This document shows positions 32,727-44,800 of a stretch of DNA of 64,000 nucleotides, piece after piece. Under the pieces are notes generated by a model. It searched no databases, was not told the origin of the DNA, and worked only from the letters and a program-made list of their open reading frames with translations. The stretch comes from Hymenobacter sp. YC55 (GTDB lineage: Bacteria; Bacteroidota; Bacteroidia; Cytophagales; Hymenobacteraceae). The stretch is from assembly GCF_029433095.1 (NCBI RefSeq), contig NZ_JARNTX010000002.1, forward strand, positions 868,001-932,000. The letters run 5' to 3'. How positions within the stretch are numbered: position 1 is the first letter of the stretch; each line of letters opens with the position of its first letter. A program made the position numbers and the translations under genes.

Positions 32727-33917
32727 ATGGCCAAAGAAAATTTTGATCGTTCCAAGCCGCACGTGAACATCGGTACGATCGGGCACGTCGACCACGGCAA
32801 AACCACCCTGACCGCTGCTATCACCACGGTACTGGCGAACAAAGGTTTGGCCGCCAAGCGCGACTTCTCGTCGATCGACAACGCTCCTGAAGAAAAAGAG
32901 CGTGGTATCACGATCAACACCGCTCACGTTGAATATGCAACCGAAAACCGTCACTACGCTCACGTTGACTGCCCTGGTCACGCTGACTATGTGAAGAACA
33001 TGGTAACGGGTGCTGCTCAAATGGACGGCGCTATCCTTGTAGTAGCTGCTACCGACGGCCCAATGCCTCAGACTCGTGAGCACATCCTGCTCGCTCGTCA
33101 GGTAGGTGTACCTCAGCTCGTTGTGTTCATGAACAAAGTGGACATGGTGGACGATCCTGAGCTGCTCGAACTGGTAGAAATGGAAATCCGCGAGTTGCTC
33201 TCTTTCTATGACTTCGACGGCGACAACATTCCTGTTATCCAAGGTTCTGCTTTGGGTGGCTTGAACGGCGATGCTAACTGGGTTCCTAAGATCGAGGAAT
33301 TGATGGATGCTGTTGATAGCTTCATTCCGATTCCTGCTCGTCTGACCGACCTGCCTTTCTTGATGCCTGTAGAGGACGTATTCTCTATCACGGGTCGTGG
33401 TACGGTTGCAACCGGCCGTATCGAGCGTGGTATCATCAACTCGGGTGAGCAAGTTGACATCTTGGGTATGGGCGCTGCTCCCGGCCTGAAGTCGACCGTA
33501 ACCGGTGTTGAGATGTTCCGCAAGATTCTTGACCGTGGTGAAGCTGGTGACAACGTAGGTCTGTTGCTCCGTGGTATTGAAAAAGAAGCCATCCGTCGTG
33601 GTATGGTTATTTGCAAACCAGGTTCAGTAACTCCTCACCAGAAGTTCAAGGCCGAGGTTTACGTTCTCTCGAAAGAAGAAGGTGGCCGTCACACGCCGTT
33701 CTTCAACAACTATCGTCCTCAGTTTTACCTGCGTACCACTGACGTAACCGGTATCATCACTCTAGGCGAAGGCGTAGAAATGGTAATGCCTGGTGACAAC
33801 GTTACTATCACAGTTGAGTTGATCAACAAGGTGGCAATGGAAAAAGGTCTGCGTTTCGCTATCCGCGAAGGTGGCCGTACAGTAGGTGCTGGTCAGGTAA
33901 CTGAAATCCTCGACTAG
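32727..33917 (+). CDS. tuf: Elongation factor Tu
   Basis: 396 residues. GTPase that brings aminoacyl-tRNA to the ribosome. Seen: G1 GHVDHGKTT, switch I with RGITINTAH, G3 DCPGHADY, G4 NKVD, G5 GSALG, then beta domains with VATGRIERG and the C-terminal HTPFFNNYRPQFY. The str operon downstream lacks a second tuf, so this is the only copy in the window. It follows three tRNA genes and ends with its own terminator. Confidence 0.99.
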   Translation: MAKENFDRSKPHVNIGTIGHVDHGKTTLTAAITTVLANKGLAAKRDFSSIDNAPEEKERGITINTAHVEYATENRHYAHVDCPGHADYVKNMVTGAAQMDGAILVVAATDGPMPQTREHILLARQVGVPQLVVFMNKVDMVDDPELLELVEMEIRELLSFYDFDGDNIPVIQGSALGGLNGDANWVPKIEELMDAVDSFIPIPARLTDLPFLMPVEDVFSITGRGTVATGRIERGIINSGEQVDILGMGAAPGLKSTVTGVEMFRKILDRGEAGDNVGLLLRGIEKEAIRRGMVICKPGSVTPHQKFKAEVYVLSKEEGGRHTPFFNNYRPQFYLRTTDVTGIITLGEGVEMVMPGDNVTITVELINKVAMEKGLRFAIREGGRTVGAGQVTEILD

Positions 33918-33937
33918 TTTTTCTGCTAAAACAATGC

Positions 33938-33975
33938 AATCCGCTTCCGATTTTTTCGGGAGCGGATTTGTTTTG
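33938..33975 (+). terminator. Terminator after tuf, overlapping the next promoter
   Basis: A 13-bp stem with one G-U (33938-33950 with 33956-33968) followed by T-rich sequence. The last stem base is the first base of the -33 TTG (33968-33970) for tRNA-Trp, so end and restart of transcription are interlocked. Confidence 0.85.
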
Positions 33976-33997
33976 TCTAAGTAGTTCAGTACATTTG
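33968..33997 (+). promoter_or_regulatory. Bacteroidota promoter of tRNA-Trp-secE-nusG-rpl
   Basis: TTG (33968-33970), exactly 19 nt, then TACATTTG (33990-33997), about 40 nt before tRNA-Trp. Confidence 0.88.
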
Positions 33998-34036
33998 CAG
34001 TCCCAATCCCACAGATGGTAGTGTTGGGGCAAATAC

Positions 34037-34107
34037 ACGAGTGTAGTTCAAGGGTAGAATAGAGGTCTCCAAAACCTTTGATGGGAGTTCGAATCTCTCC
34101 ACTCGTG
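34037..34107 (+). tRNA. tRNA-Trp(CCA)
   Basis: 71 nt. Acceptor ACGAGTG pairs with CACTCGT; anticodon loop CTCCAAA gives CCA; T-loop TTCGAAT; discriminator G. It leads the secE-nusG-rplK unit with a 63-nt gap to secE. Confidence 0.95.
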
Positions 34108-34170
34108 CTCTAGGAGAATGAGTCTAACTCATTCTCCAGTAATTAAAAGCCAGCCGGTAGGCGACGCATA

Positions 34171-34365
34171 ATGAGCAAGCTAACTAAATACTTCCGCGAC
34201 ACCACTGAGGAGATGCGTTACAAAGTAACGTGGCCTTCTTTTGAGGAGCTCCAGAAAAGTGCCGGCTTGGTACTTATTGGTTCGTTGGTTTTCGCTGCTG
34301 TCGTAGGCCTGATGGACGTAATTTTCAAAACCGGTCTGGAGGCGTTTTACAATTCCTTCCGTTAA
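34171..34365 (+). CDS. secE: Preprotein translocase subunit SecE
   Basis: 64 residues, the short single-helix form. The amphipathic cytosolic helix (RDTTEEMRYKVTWPSFEELQKSAG, with the conserved V-x-WP-S/T) precedes one membrane span (LVLIGSLVFAAVVGLMDVIF). It clamps SecY in the translocon. Located directly upstream of nusG, as in most bacteria. Confidence 0.96.
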   Translation: MSKLTKYFRDTTEEMRYKVTWPSFEELQKSAGLVLIGSLVFAAVVGLMDVIFKTGLEAFYNSFR

Positions 34366-34376
34366 TCGGTCTGCAG

Positions 34377-34937
34377 ATGGGAGAGTTGAAATGGTACGTA
34401 GTTCGCTCGGTGAGTGGGCAAGAGAAAAAGGCCAAAACCTATCTCGAAACTGAAATTGGCCGGCATGGTCTTTCGGATCTGATGCCTCAGGTGCTGATTC
34501 CAGCAGAGAAGGTGTACGAGATGCGTAATGGCAAGAAGCGTGTGCGGGAGCGTAACTTCTTTCCTGGCTACATCCTGATCCATGCTGACCTGTCGCACGG
34601 GGAAGTGGATCACATCATTACAAGCACACCTGGTATCCTTGGCTTCTTGAGCGACAAGGAAGGAAAGTCAGCTAATACTAAGCCAGTGCCACTCCGCATG
34701 TCGGAGGTAAACCGTATTCTTGGTATTGTAGATGAAACGGAAGAGGAAACCGCAACGCTAGAAACTCCTTTCGTAGTAGGTGAGCTGGTGAAAGTGGTCG
34801 ATGGCGCCTTCAGTGGTTTCTCAGGCAACGTATCAGAGGTGTTTGAAGAGCGTAAGAAGCTCAACGTAATTGTAAAAATATTCGGCCGTAGCACTCCTAT
34901 GGAGTTAAGCTACACGCAGGTCGAAAAAGAGTCATAG
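34377..34937 (+). CDS. nusG: Transcription termination/antitermination protein NusG
   Basis: 186 residues. NGN domain: KWYVVRSVSGQEKKAKTYLE, RNFFPGYILIHADL; linker; KOW domain: GELVKVVDGAFSGFSGNVSEVFEERKKLNVIVKIFGRSTPMELSYTQVE. It binds RNA polymerase beta' clamp and links it to Rho or the ribosome. Start is 11 nt after the secE stop. Confidence 0.98.
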   Translation: MGELKWYVVRSVSGQEKKAKTYLETEIGRHGLSDLMPQVLIPAEKVYEMRNGKKRVRERNFFPGYILIHADLSHGEVDHIITSTPGILGFLSDKEGKSANTKPVPLRMSEVNRILGIVDETEEETATLETPFVVGELVKVVDGAFSGFSGNVSEVFEERKKLNVIVKIFGRSTPMELSYTQVEKES

Positions 34938-34940
34938 CTA

Positions 34941-35013
34941 AGAATTTAGATTGGAGAGCTTAGAGCTTGGACCTATAACATGTCTGAGCTTTAAGCTCTC
35001 AATTCTAAATTCC
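34941..35013. repeat. Long imperfect inverted repeat between nusG and rplK
   Basis: Two arms of about 32 nt (34941-34972 and 34982-35013) are complementary except for about seven positions, with a short loop. Each arm shows a rough 7-nt periodicity around TTAGAG/TTGGAG. Its start is 3 nt after the nusG stop. Confidence 0.75.
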
Positions 35014-35130
35014 AAACAAGAAAAACGTCGTCGGTTATTGACTCCGGACCGACGGAGCTTCCACTCGGAGTTATTATAAAACTGAGGATGATGCGGGTTA
35101 CGTCGCGGATTCCAAAGCCTTACAAACCAA

Positions 35131-35574
35131 ATGGCCAAGGAAATTAGAGGTTATCTGAAGCTTCAGATAAAGGGAGGTGCCGCAAACCCTGCGCCGCCGG
35201 TTGGACCTGCACTTGGTAGCAAAGGCCTTAACATCATGGAATTCTGCAAGCAGTTCAATGCTCGCACCCAAGATAAGGCCGGCCAAGTTTGTCCTGTACT
35301 CATCACCATGTACACCGACAAGTCGTTTGACTTCGTCGTGAAGACTCCTCCGGTGCCAGTTCTCCTCAAGGAGGCTGCTAAGCTCCAGAGTGGTTCTAAA
35401 GAGCCAAACCGTAACAAGGTTGGTTCGGTATCATGGGACCAGGTGCGCACCATCGCAGAAACGAAGATGCCAGACCTGAATGCTTTCAAGGTGGAGTCGG
35501 CAATGCTGCAAGTAGCCGGTACGGCTCGTAGCATGGGCATCACTGTGTCGGGTACTTCTCCTTTTGCTGAATAA
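35131..35574 (+). CDS. rplK: 50S ribosomal protein L11
   Basis: 147 residues. N-terminal GGAANPAPPVGPALGSKGLNIMEFCKQFN and C-terminal rRNA-binding KTPPVPVLLKEAAKL. Forms the GTPase-associated centre with L10/L12. A 193-nt spacer with the inverted repeat separates it from nusG; rplA follows 17 nt after the stop. Confidence 0.98.
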   Translation: MAKEIRGYLKLQIKGGAANPAPPVGPALGSKGLNIMEFCKQFNARTQDKAGQVCPVLITMYTDKSFDFVVKTPPVPVLLKEAAKLQSGSKEPNRNKVGSVSWDQVRTIAETKMPDLNAFKVESAMLQVAGTARSMGITVSGTSPFAE

Positions 35575-35591
35575 TTAACAACGGAGAAGAC

Positions 35592-36287
35592 ATGGCACAA
35601 GTAAGCAAAAAGCGCAAGGAAGCCCTTGCTAAGCATGACCTGACGCAGGTTCGTAATCTGGTAGAAGCTGCCAAAGTGGTAAAGGATATTACCTATACCA
35701 AGTTTGACGCTTCTGTAGACATCGACGTTCGTCTAGGTGTTGATCCTCGCAAAGCCGACCAGATGGTACGTGGCGTAGCTACGCTGCCTCACGGTACTGG
35801 TAAGACTGTACGCGTATTGGCTCTCGTAACTCCCGATAAGGAAGCCGAAGCCACTGCTGCTGGTGCTGACTTTGTTGGCCTGGACGACTATATCTCAAAA
35901 ATTGAGAAAGGCTGGACAGATATTGATGTGATCATCACGATGCCATCTGTAATGGCTAAGGTTGGTCGTTTGGGTCGGGTACTTGGCCCACGTGGCCTGA
36001 TGCCAAACCCAAAGTCAGGTACTGTAACTACGGACGTAGCGAAAGCAGTGCAGGAAGTGAAGGCTGGTAAAATCGACTTCAAGGTTGACAAAACCGGTAT
36101 CATCCACTGCTCAGTAGGTAAAGTGTCGTTTGACGAGCAAAAGCTCGCCGAAAACGCTATTGAAGTAATTCAGACGCTGACTCGTTTGAAGCCTTCTTCG
36201 TCTAAAGGCACCTACATCAAGAGCATCACGCTTTCGAGCACGATGAGCCCTGCCGTTCCGGTTGACACGCAAGTAACTTCCGCTTAA
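35592..36287 (+). CDS. rplA: 50S ribosomal protein L1
   Basis: 231 residues. Contains DVRLGVDPRKADQMVRGVATLPHGTGK, and MPSVMAKVGRLGRVLGPRGLMPNPKSGTV, the conserved rRNA/mRNA-binding face. Builds the L1 stalk at the E site; in many bacteria it represses its own rplK-rplA mRNA. It lies between rplK and rplJ. Confidence 0.98.
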   Translation: MAQVSKKRKEALAKHDLTQVRNLVEAAKVVKDITYTKFDASVDIDVRLGVDPRKADQMVRGVATLPHGTGKTVRVLALVTPDKEAEATAAGADFVGLDDYISKIEKGWTDIDVIITMPSVMAKVGRLGRVLGPRGLMPNPKSGTVTTDVAKAVQEVKAGKIDFKVDKTGIIHCSVGKVSFDEQKLAENAIEVIQTLTRLKPSSSKGTYIKSITLSSTMSPAVPVDTQVTSA

Positions 36288-36306
36288 GTAAAACCAACAC
36301 GACGAT

Positions 36307-36861
36307 ATGAACCGGGAAGAAAAACAAGCCCTAGTCGACGAGTTGAGCGAGAAGTTTCAATCGCACAACGCGTTCTACATTGCCGATGCTTCGGGAATGT
36401 CGGTGGCGAAAATCAACGAATTCCGTCGCTTGTGCTTTAACCGTGGGTTGGAGTACAAAGTGTACAAAAATACCTTCATCCGTAAGGCACTCGACACCTT
36501 AGGTGGTGACACTACTGAAATGGATACTGCATTAGCTGGCCAGTCGGGCGTGCTATTCTCGAAAGAGTCTGGCTCGGCACCTGCTAAGCTGCTAAAGGAT
36601 TTCTACAAGGCTCAGAACTACGGCAAAAACGCTGTTACGAAGCCTGTTTTGAAAGGCGCTTACATCGATGCAAGCATCTATGTAGGAGCTAATCAGCTTG
36701 ATACCCTTAGCACTATTAAGGGTAAGCAGGAGCTCATCGGTGACATCATCGGCTTGCTGCAGTCACCTGCTAAGAATGTTATCTCTGCTCTTTCGAGTGG
36801 TGGCAGCAAACTGGCTGGTATCCTCAAAACGCTTTCCGAAAAAGAAGAGGTTGCAGGCTAA
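36307..36861 (+). CDS. rplJ: 50S ribosomal protein L10
   Basis: 184 residues, slightly longer than the E. coli protein. N-terminal rRNA-binding part NREEKQALVDELSEKFQ, FRRLCFNRGLEYKVYKNT, and a C-terminal helix (SALSSGGSKLAGILKTLSEKEE) that carries L7/L12 dimers. Known in other bacteria to control rplJL mRNA translation. Confidence 0.97.
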   Translation: MNREEKQALVDELSEKFQSHNAFYIADASGMSVAKINEFRRLCFNRGLEYKVYKNTFIRKALDTLGGDTTEMDTALAGQSGVLFSKESGSAPAKLLKDFYKAQNYGKNAVTKPVLKGAYIDASIYVGANQLDTLSTIKGKQELIGDIIGLLQSPAKNVISALSSGGSKLAGILKTLSEKEEVAG

Positions 36862-36929
36862 CCGCTGCTCATCTTTTTCACGCATACAATTCAAAAGTTC
36901 AACAACCCCTTTTTTAACAATCTACAGAA

Positions 36930-37310
36930 ATGGCAGATTTGAAAGCATTCGCCGAGCAGCTCGTTAGCCTGACGGTAAAAGAAGTAAACGAGTTGGCTAC
37001 CATCCTGAAGGATGAGTATGGCATTGAGCCCGCTGCTGCTGCTCCAGTAGCTGTTGCTGGTGGTGGCGCTGGTGCTGCTGCTGAGGCTCCTGAGGAGAAG
37101 ACTTCGTTCGACGTAATTCTGAAGTCTGCTGGTGGCGCTAAATTGGCTGTTGTGAAGCTGGTGAAAGACCTAACCGGCCTTGGCTTGAAAGAAGCTAAAG
37201 AACTAGTTGATGGTGCTCCTAAGCCTTTGAAAGAAGGTGTAACCAAAGACGAAGCTGAGTCGCTGAAGAAGCAGCTGGAAGAAGCTGGTGCTGAAGTAGA
37301 GGTTAAGTAA
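36930..37310 (+). CDS. rplL: 50S ribosomal protein L7/L12
   Basis: 126 residues. N-terminal dimer domain (LKAFAEQLVSLTVKEVNELATILKDEYG), an Ala/Gly hinge (about residues 36-54), and the C-terminal factor-binding domain with KLAVVKLVKDLTGLGLKEAKELVDGAPKPLKEG. Present in several copies on the stalk, recruiting EF-Tu and EF-G. Two terminator-like hairpins follow. Confidence 0.98.
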   Translation: MADLKAFAEQLVSLTVKEVNELATILKDEYGIEPAAAAPVAVAGGGAGAAAEAPEEKTSFDVILKSAGGAKLAVVKLVKDLTGLGLKEAKELVDGAPKPLKEGVTKDEAESLKKQLEEAGAEVEVK

Positions 37311-37348
37311 TTACCCTGCAACGCCGCTTTTAACCAATAAATAAGGAG

Positions 37349-37380
37349 AGGCCTGGCAACTAAGCCAGGTCTTTTCCTGT
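37349..37380 (+). terminator. Terminator/attenuator 1 between rplL and rpoB
   Basis: A 9-bp stem with one G-U (37349-37357 with 37364-37372), loop AACTAA, followed by T-rich sequence. It starts 39 nt after the rplL stop. It may trim the amount of rpoBC mRNA relative to rplL, as the rplL-rpoB attenuator does in E. coli. Confidence 0.75.
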
Positions 37381-37416
37381 TTGTAGGCAACAAACTATAC
37401 TGAAGTTCGTTTGCAC

Positions 37417-37434
37417 GCCGCTTTGCGGCTTTTT
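37417..37434 (+). terminator. Terminator/attenuator 2 between rplL and rpoB
   Basis: GCCGC-TTT-GCGGC followed by TTTTTG; a short but typical hairpin plus T-run, 45 nt after the first one. Confidence 0.6.
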
Positions 37435-37581
37435 GTGCCTACGGACCCTGATGCGTGAAGTTCTGCTTCGCGCTTCTGTGTATCGGCTAATGCTGGCTTT
37501 TGGCCTGCTGGCCGATAATTTGTCACCAATTCATTTGGTGAGTCAGTGCTTTCCCAGTGTCATTTCTTAACCCCACATACA

Positions 37582-41484
<3,903 letters not shown>

Positions 41485-41487
41485 GGT

Positions 41488-41540
41488 TTGAAAATAGTGG
41501 CTGCTGATGCGAGAGTATTAGCAGCCACTTTTCAAGTCTA
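41488..41540 (+). terminator. Terminator-like hairpin directly after rpoB
   Basis: A 10-bp stem (41496-41505 with 41520-41529) extended by 6 more pairs after a 2-nt bulge (41488-41493 with 41530-41535), loop 14 nt, T-run within the 3' arm. It starts 3 nt past the rpoB stop. Confidence 0.7.
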
Positions 41541-41828
41541 CTTTATACAGAGTGCCCGCGGTTCGGTTAACCGATAACAGCAACTACTGGCGTCGTTCCG
41601 AGATAAGGTCAGAATGGCATCAACCTCTAGTAGTAGTTGGCCGCACTTTGATTCAGGTTCTGAATCGCCCGATTACCAGACCTGGCGGAAACCTACTGCG
41701 CGGCGTACCTATCCGACCCGCAGAGCACTTTTCGCAGAGTCGAACTGTTATGTTCTTTCCGACCATTCTTAAGACTGGCGGAACCAACGAACAGAAAACA
41801 AGCCACCAGCTAACAACAGCTATCCTAC
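41541..41828 (+). other. Gene-free rpoB-rpoC spacer
   Basis: With the hairpin above, 344 nt separate rpoB from rpoC, where most bacteria have under 100. No convincing protein frame. Small hairpins include GATTCAG-GTT-CTGAATC (41650-41666), and CAACTACT (41580-41587) can pair with AGTAGTTG near 41632-41639. No TAnnTTTG box was found, so rpoC is probably reached by read-through. Confidence 0.5.
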
Positions 41829-44800
41829 ATGGCGTTTGCAAAAAACAAAAAACTGGTACAGGACTTCTCGAAAGTCACTATTTCGCTGGCCTCGCCCGAA
41901 TCCATTCTGGAGCGGTCGAACGGGGAAGTAGTGAAGCCCGAGACGATTAACTACCGGACGTACAAGCCCGAAATGGGCGGCCTGTTTTGCGAGCGGATTT
42001 TCGGTCCCGTAAAGGACTGGGAATGCCACTGCGGCAAATACAAGCGGATTCGTTATAAAGGCATCATCTGCGACCGTTGCGGCGTGGAGGTGACCGAGAA
42101 GAAAGTACGTCGCGAGCGGATGGGCCACATTGAACTGGTGGTACCCGTTGCGCACATCTGGTACTTCAAGTCCTTGCCCAACAAAATCGGCTATTTGCTA
42201 GGCTTGCCTACCAAGAAGCTCGATCAGATTATCTATTACGAGCGCTACGTAGTAGTGCAGCCGGGTGTGCTCGCCGAAGAAGGCGTACAGCAACTTGACT
42301 TCCTAACTGAAGACGAGTACCTCGACATCATCGACAAACTCCCACGGGAGAATCAGATGCTGCCGAATGAGGACCCGAATAAATTCATTGCCCGTATGGG
42401 TGCTGATGCTCTGCAGCTGTTGCTGGAGCGCATTAACCTCGACGAACTTTCTTACTCGCTACGTGACTCTGCTGCGCATGAGACTTCGCAGCAGCGTAAA
42501 GCTGAGGCTCTGAAGCGTCTGCGCGTGGTGGAAGCTTTCCGCGACGCTGCTACTCGCATCGAGAACAAGCCTGAGTGGATGGTCATCCGCATGGTGCCGG
42601 TTATTCCCCCGGAACTGCGCCCCCTCGTGCCGTTGGACGGTGGCCGTTTCGCTACTTCCGACTTGAACGATCTGTACCGTCGCGTAATCATCCGTAACAA
42701 CCGCCTCAAGCGCCTGATCGAAATCAAAGCGCCTGAAGTGATTCTGCGGAATGAGAAGCGCATGCTGCAGGAAGCAGTAGACTCGCTGTTTGACAACTCA
42801 CGTAAGGTGAATGCTGTCCGTGCCGAAGGTAACCGCGCGTTGAAGTCGCTGTCCGACATGCTGAAAGGCAAGCAGGGCCGCTTCCGTCAGAACCTGCTCG
42901 GTAAGCGTGTCGACTACTCTGGCCGTTCGGTTATTGTGGTAGGCCCCGAGCTGAAGCTGCACGAGTGCGGTTTGCCTAAGAACATGGCAGCTGAGCTGTT
43001 CAAGCCGTTCATCATCCGTAAGCTCATCGAGCGCGGTATCGTAAAGACGGTAAAATCGGCTAAGAAAATCGTTGACCGTAAGGACGCCGTAGTATGGGAT
43101 ATCCTGGAGAACGTGCTGAAAGGCCACCCTGTGCTTCTAAACCGTGCTCCTACGCTGCACCGCTTGGGTATCCAAGCATTCCAGCCCCGCCTCATCGAGG
43201 GTAAAGCTATTCAGCTGCACCCGCTGGTATGTACGGCCTTCAACGCTGACTTTGACGGTGACCAAATGGCTGTGCACGTTCCCCTGGGACCGGCCGCTAT
43301 TCTGGAAGCCTCCATGCTGATGCTCGCGTCGCACAACATCCTGAACCCTGCCAACGGCGCACCTATTGCGGTACCGTCGCAGGACATGGTTCTGGGCTTG
43401 TACTACGTAACCAAAGGCAAGCGCAGCACTGACGATGAGCAGATCCAAGGCGAAGGCCGGATGTTCTACTCGGACGAGGAAGTTGTTATTGCTATCAACG
43501 AAGGTCAGCTGTCGAAGCACGCCTATATTAAGGTGCGCACGCAGGTTCGCGACGAGAACGATAACCTCGTAACAAAGATCATCGAGACCGTAGCTGGCCG
43601 CGTGCTGTTCAACCAGCTCGTACCAACGGAAGTAGGTTTCGTAGATGAACTGCTGACCAAGAAGAAGCTGCAGCAAATCATTTCGATGGTTTTCAAGCGG
43701 ACCGGTATGGCCCGCACTGCACAGTTCCTCGACGACATCAAGACGCTCGGCTTCCAGTCGGCTTACAAGGGTGGTCTGTCGATGGGTCTTGGCGACATCA
43801 ACATCCCGAAAGAGAAAGATGCTCTTGTAGCTCAAGCTCAGGCTGACGTAGCTGCCGTAACGCAGAACTACCAGATGGGTCTGATTACGGACAACGAGCG
43901 TTACAACCAGGTTATCGATATCTGGACCCGCATCAACAACCAAATCACTGAAACCCTCATGGGTCGCCTCGAAAAGGAGAACCAGGGCTTCAACTCGATT
44001 TACATGATGATGCACTCTGGTGCTCGTGGTTCGCGTGAGCAGATTCGTCAGCTCGGCGGTATGCGGGGTCTGATGGCGAAGCCACAAAAGTCGCTGCAAG
44101 GTTCGGTTGGTGAGATTATCGAAAACCCGATTCTCTCTAACTTCAAAGAAGGTCTGGACGTAATCGAGTACTTCATTTCAACCCACGGTGCTCGTAAAGG
44201 TCTTGCCGATACGGCATTGAAAACGGCTGACGCCGGTTACCTGACTCGTCGTCTGGTAGACGTGTCGCAAGACGTCATTGTGAACGAAGTAGACTGCGGT
44301 ACCCTACGTGGCATCGAGACCTTTGCTTTGAAGGACAATGAAGATGTAGTAGAGCCACTGTCGGAGCGTATCCTTGGCCGTGTAGCTGTGCACGATGTGG
44401 TTGATCCAGTGACGGACGAGGTGATCTTGCCAGCAGGCGAGGAAATCACGGAAGACATCACGCGTCGTATCGATAACGCTGGTATTGAGTCGGTGGAAAT
44501 CCGCTCAGTACTGACCTGCGAATCGAAGCGTGGTATCTGCGCCAAGTGCTACGGTCGTAACCTGTCGTCGGGCCGCATGGTCCAGAAAGGCGAGGCCGTT
44601 GGTGTAATTGCTGCACAGTCTATTGGTGAGCCCGGTACTCAGCTGACCTTGCGTACGTTCCACGTAGGTGGTACGGCTTCTAACATTGCAGTAGAAGCTA
44701 GCCTCCGTGCCAAGTTTGCTGGTGTTGTTGAGTTCGAAGACATCCGCACTGTAGAAACCGCCAACGCCGAAGGCGAGCCGGTGAAAGTAGTGATGGGTCG

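Noticed and set aside
37546..37581. GTG 37546 as the rpoB start
   Set aside because: The extra 12 residues look like translated spacer; TTG 37582 gives an N terminus ATPNAQ that fits the family better. Not fully settled.
43137..44099. Minus-strand frame of 320 codons opposite rpoC
   Set aside because: Lies wholly within rpoC; no promoter box, no recognisable protein features. Similar long antisense frames opposite fusA and tuf were rejected for the same reason.
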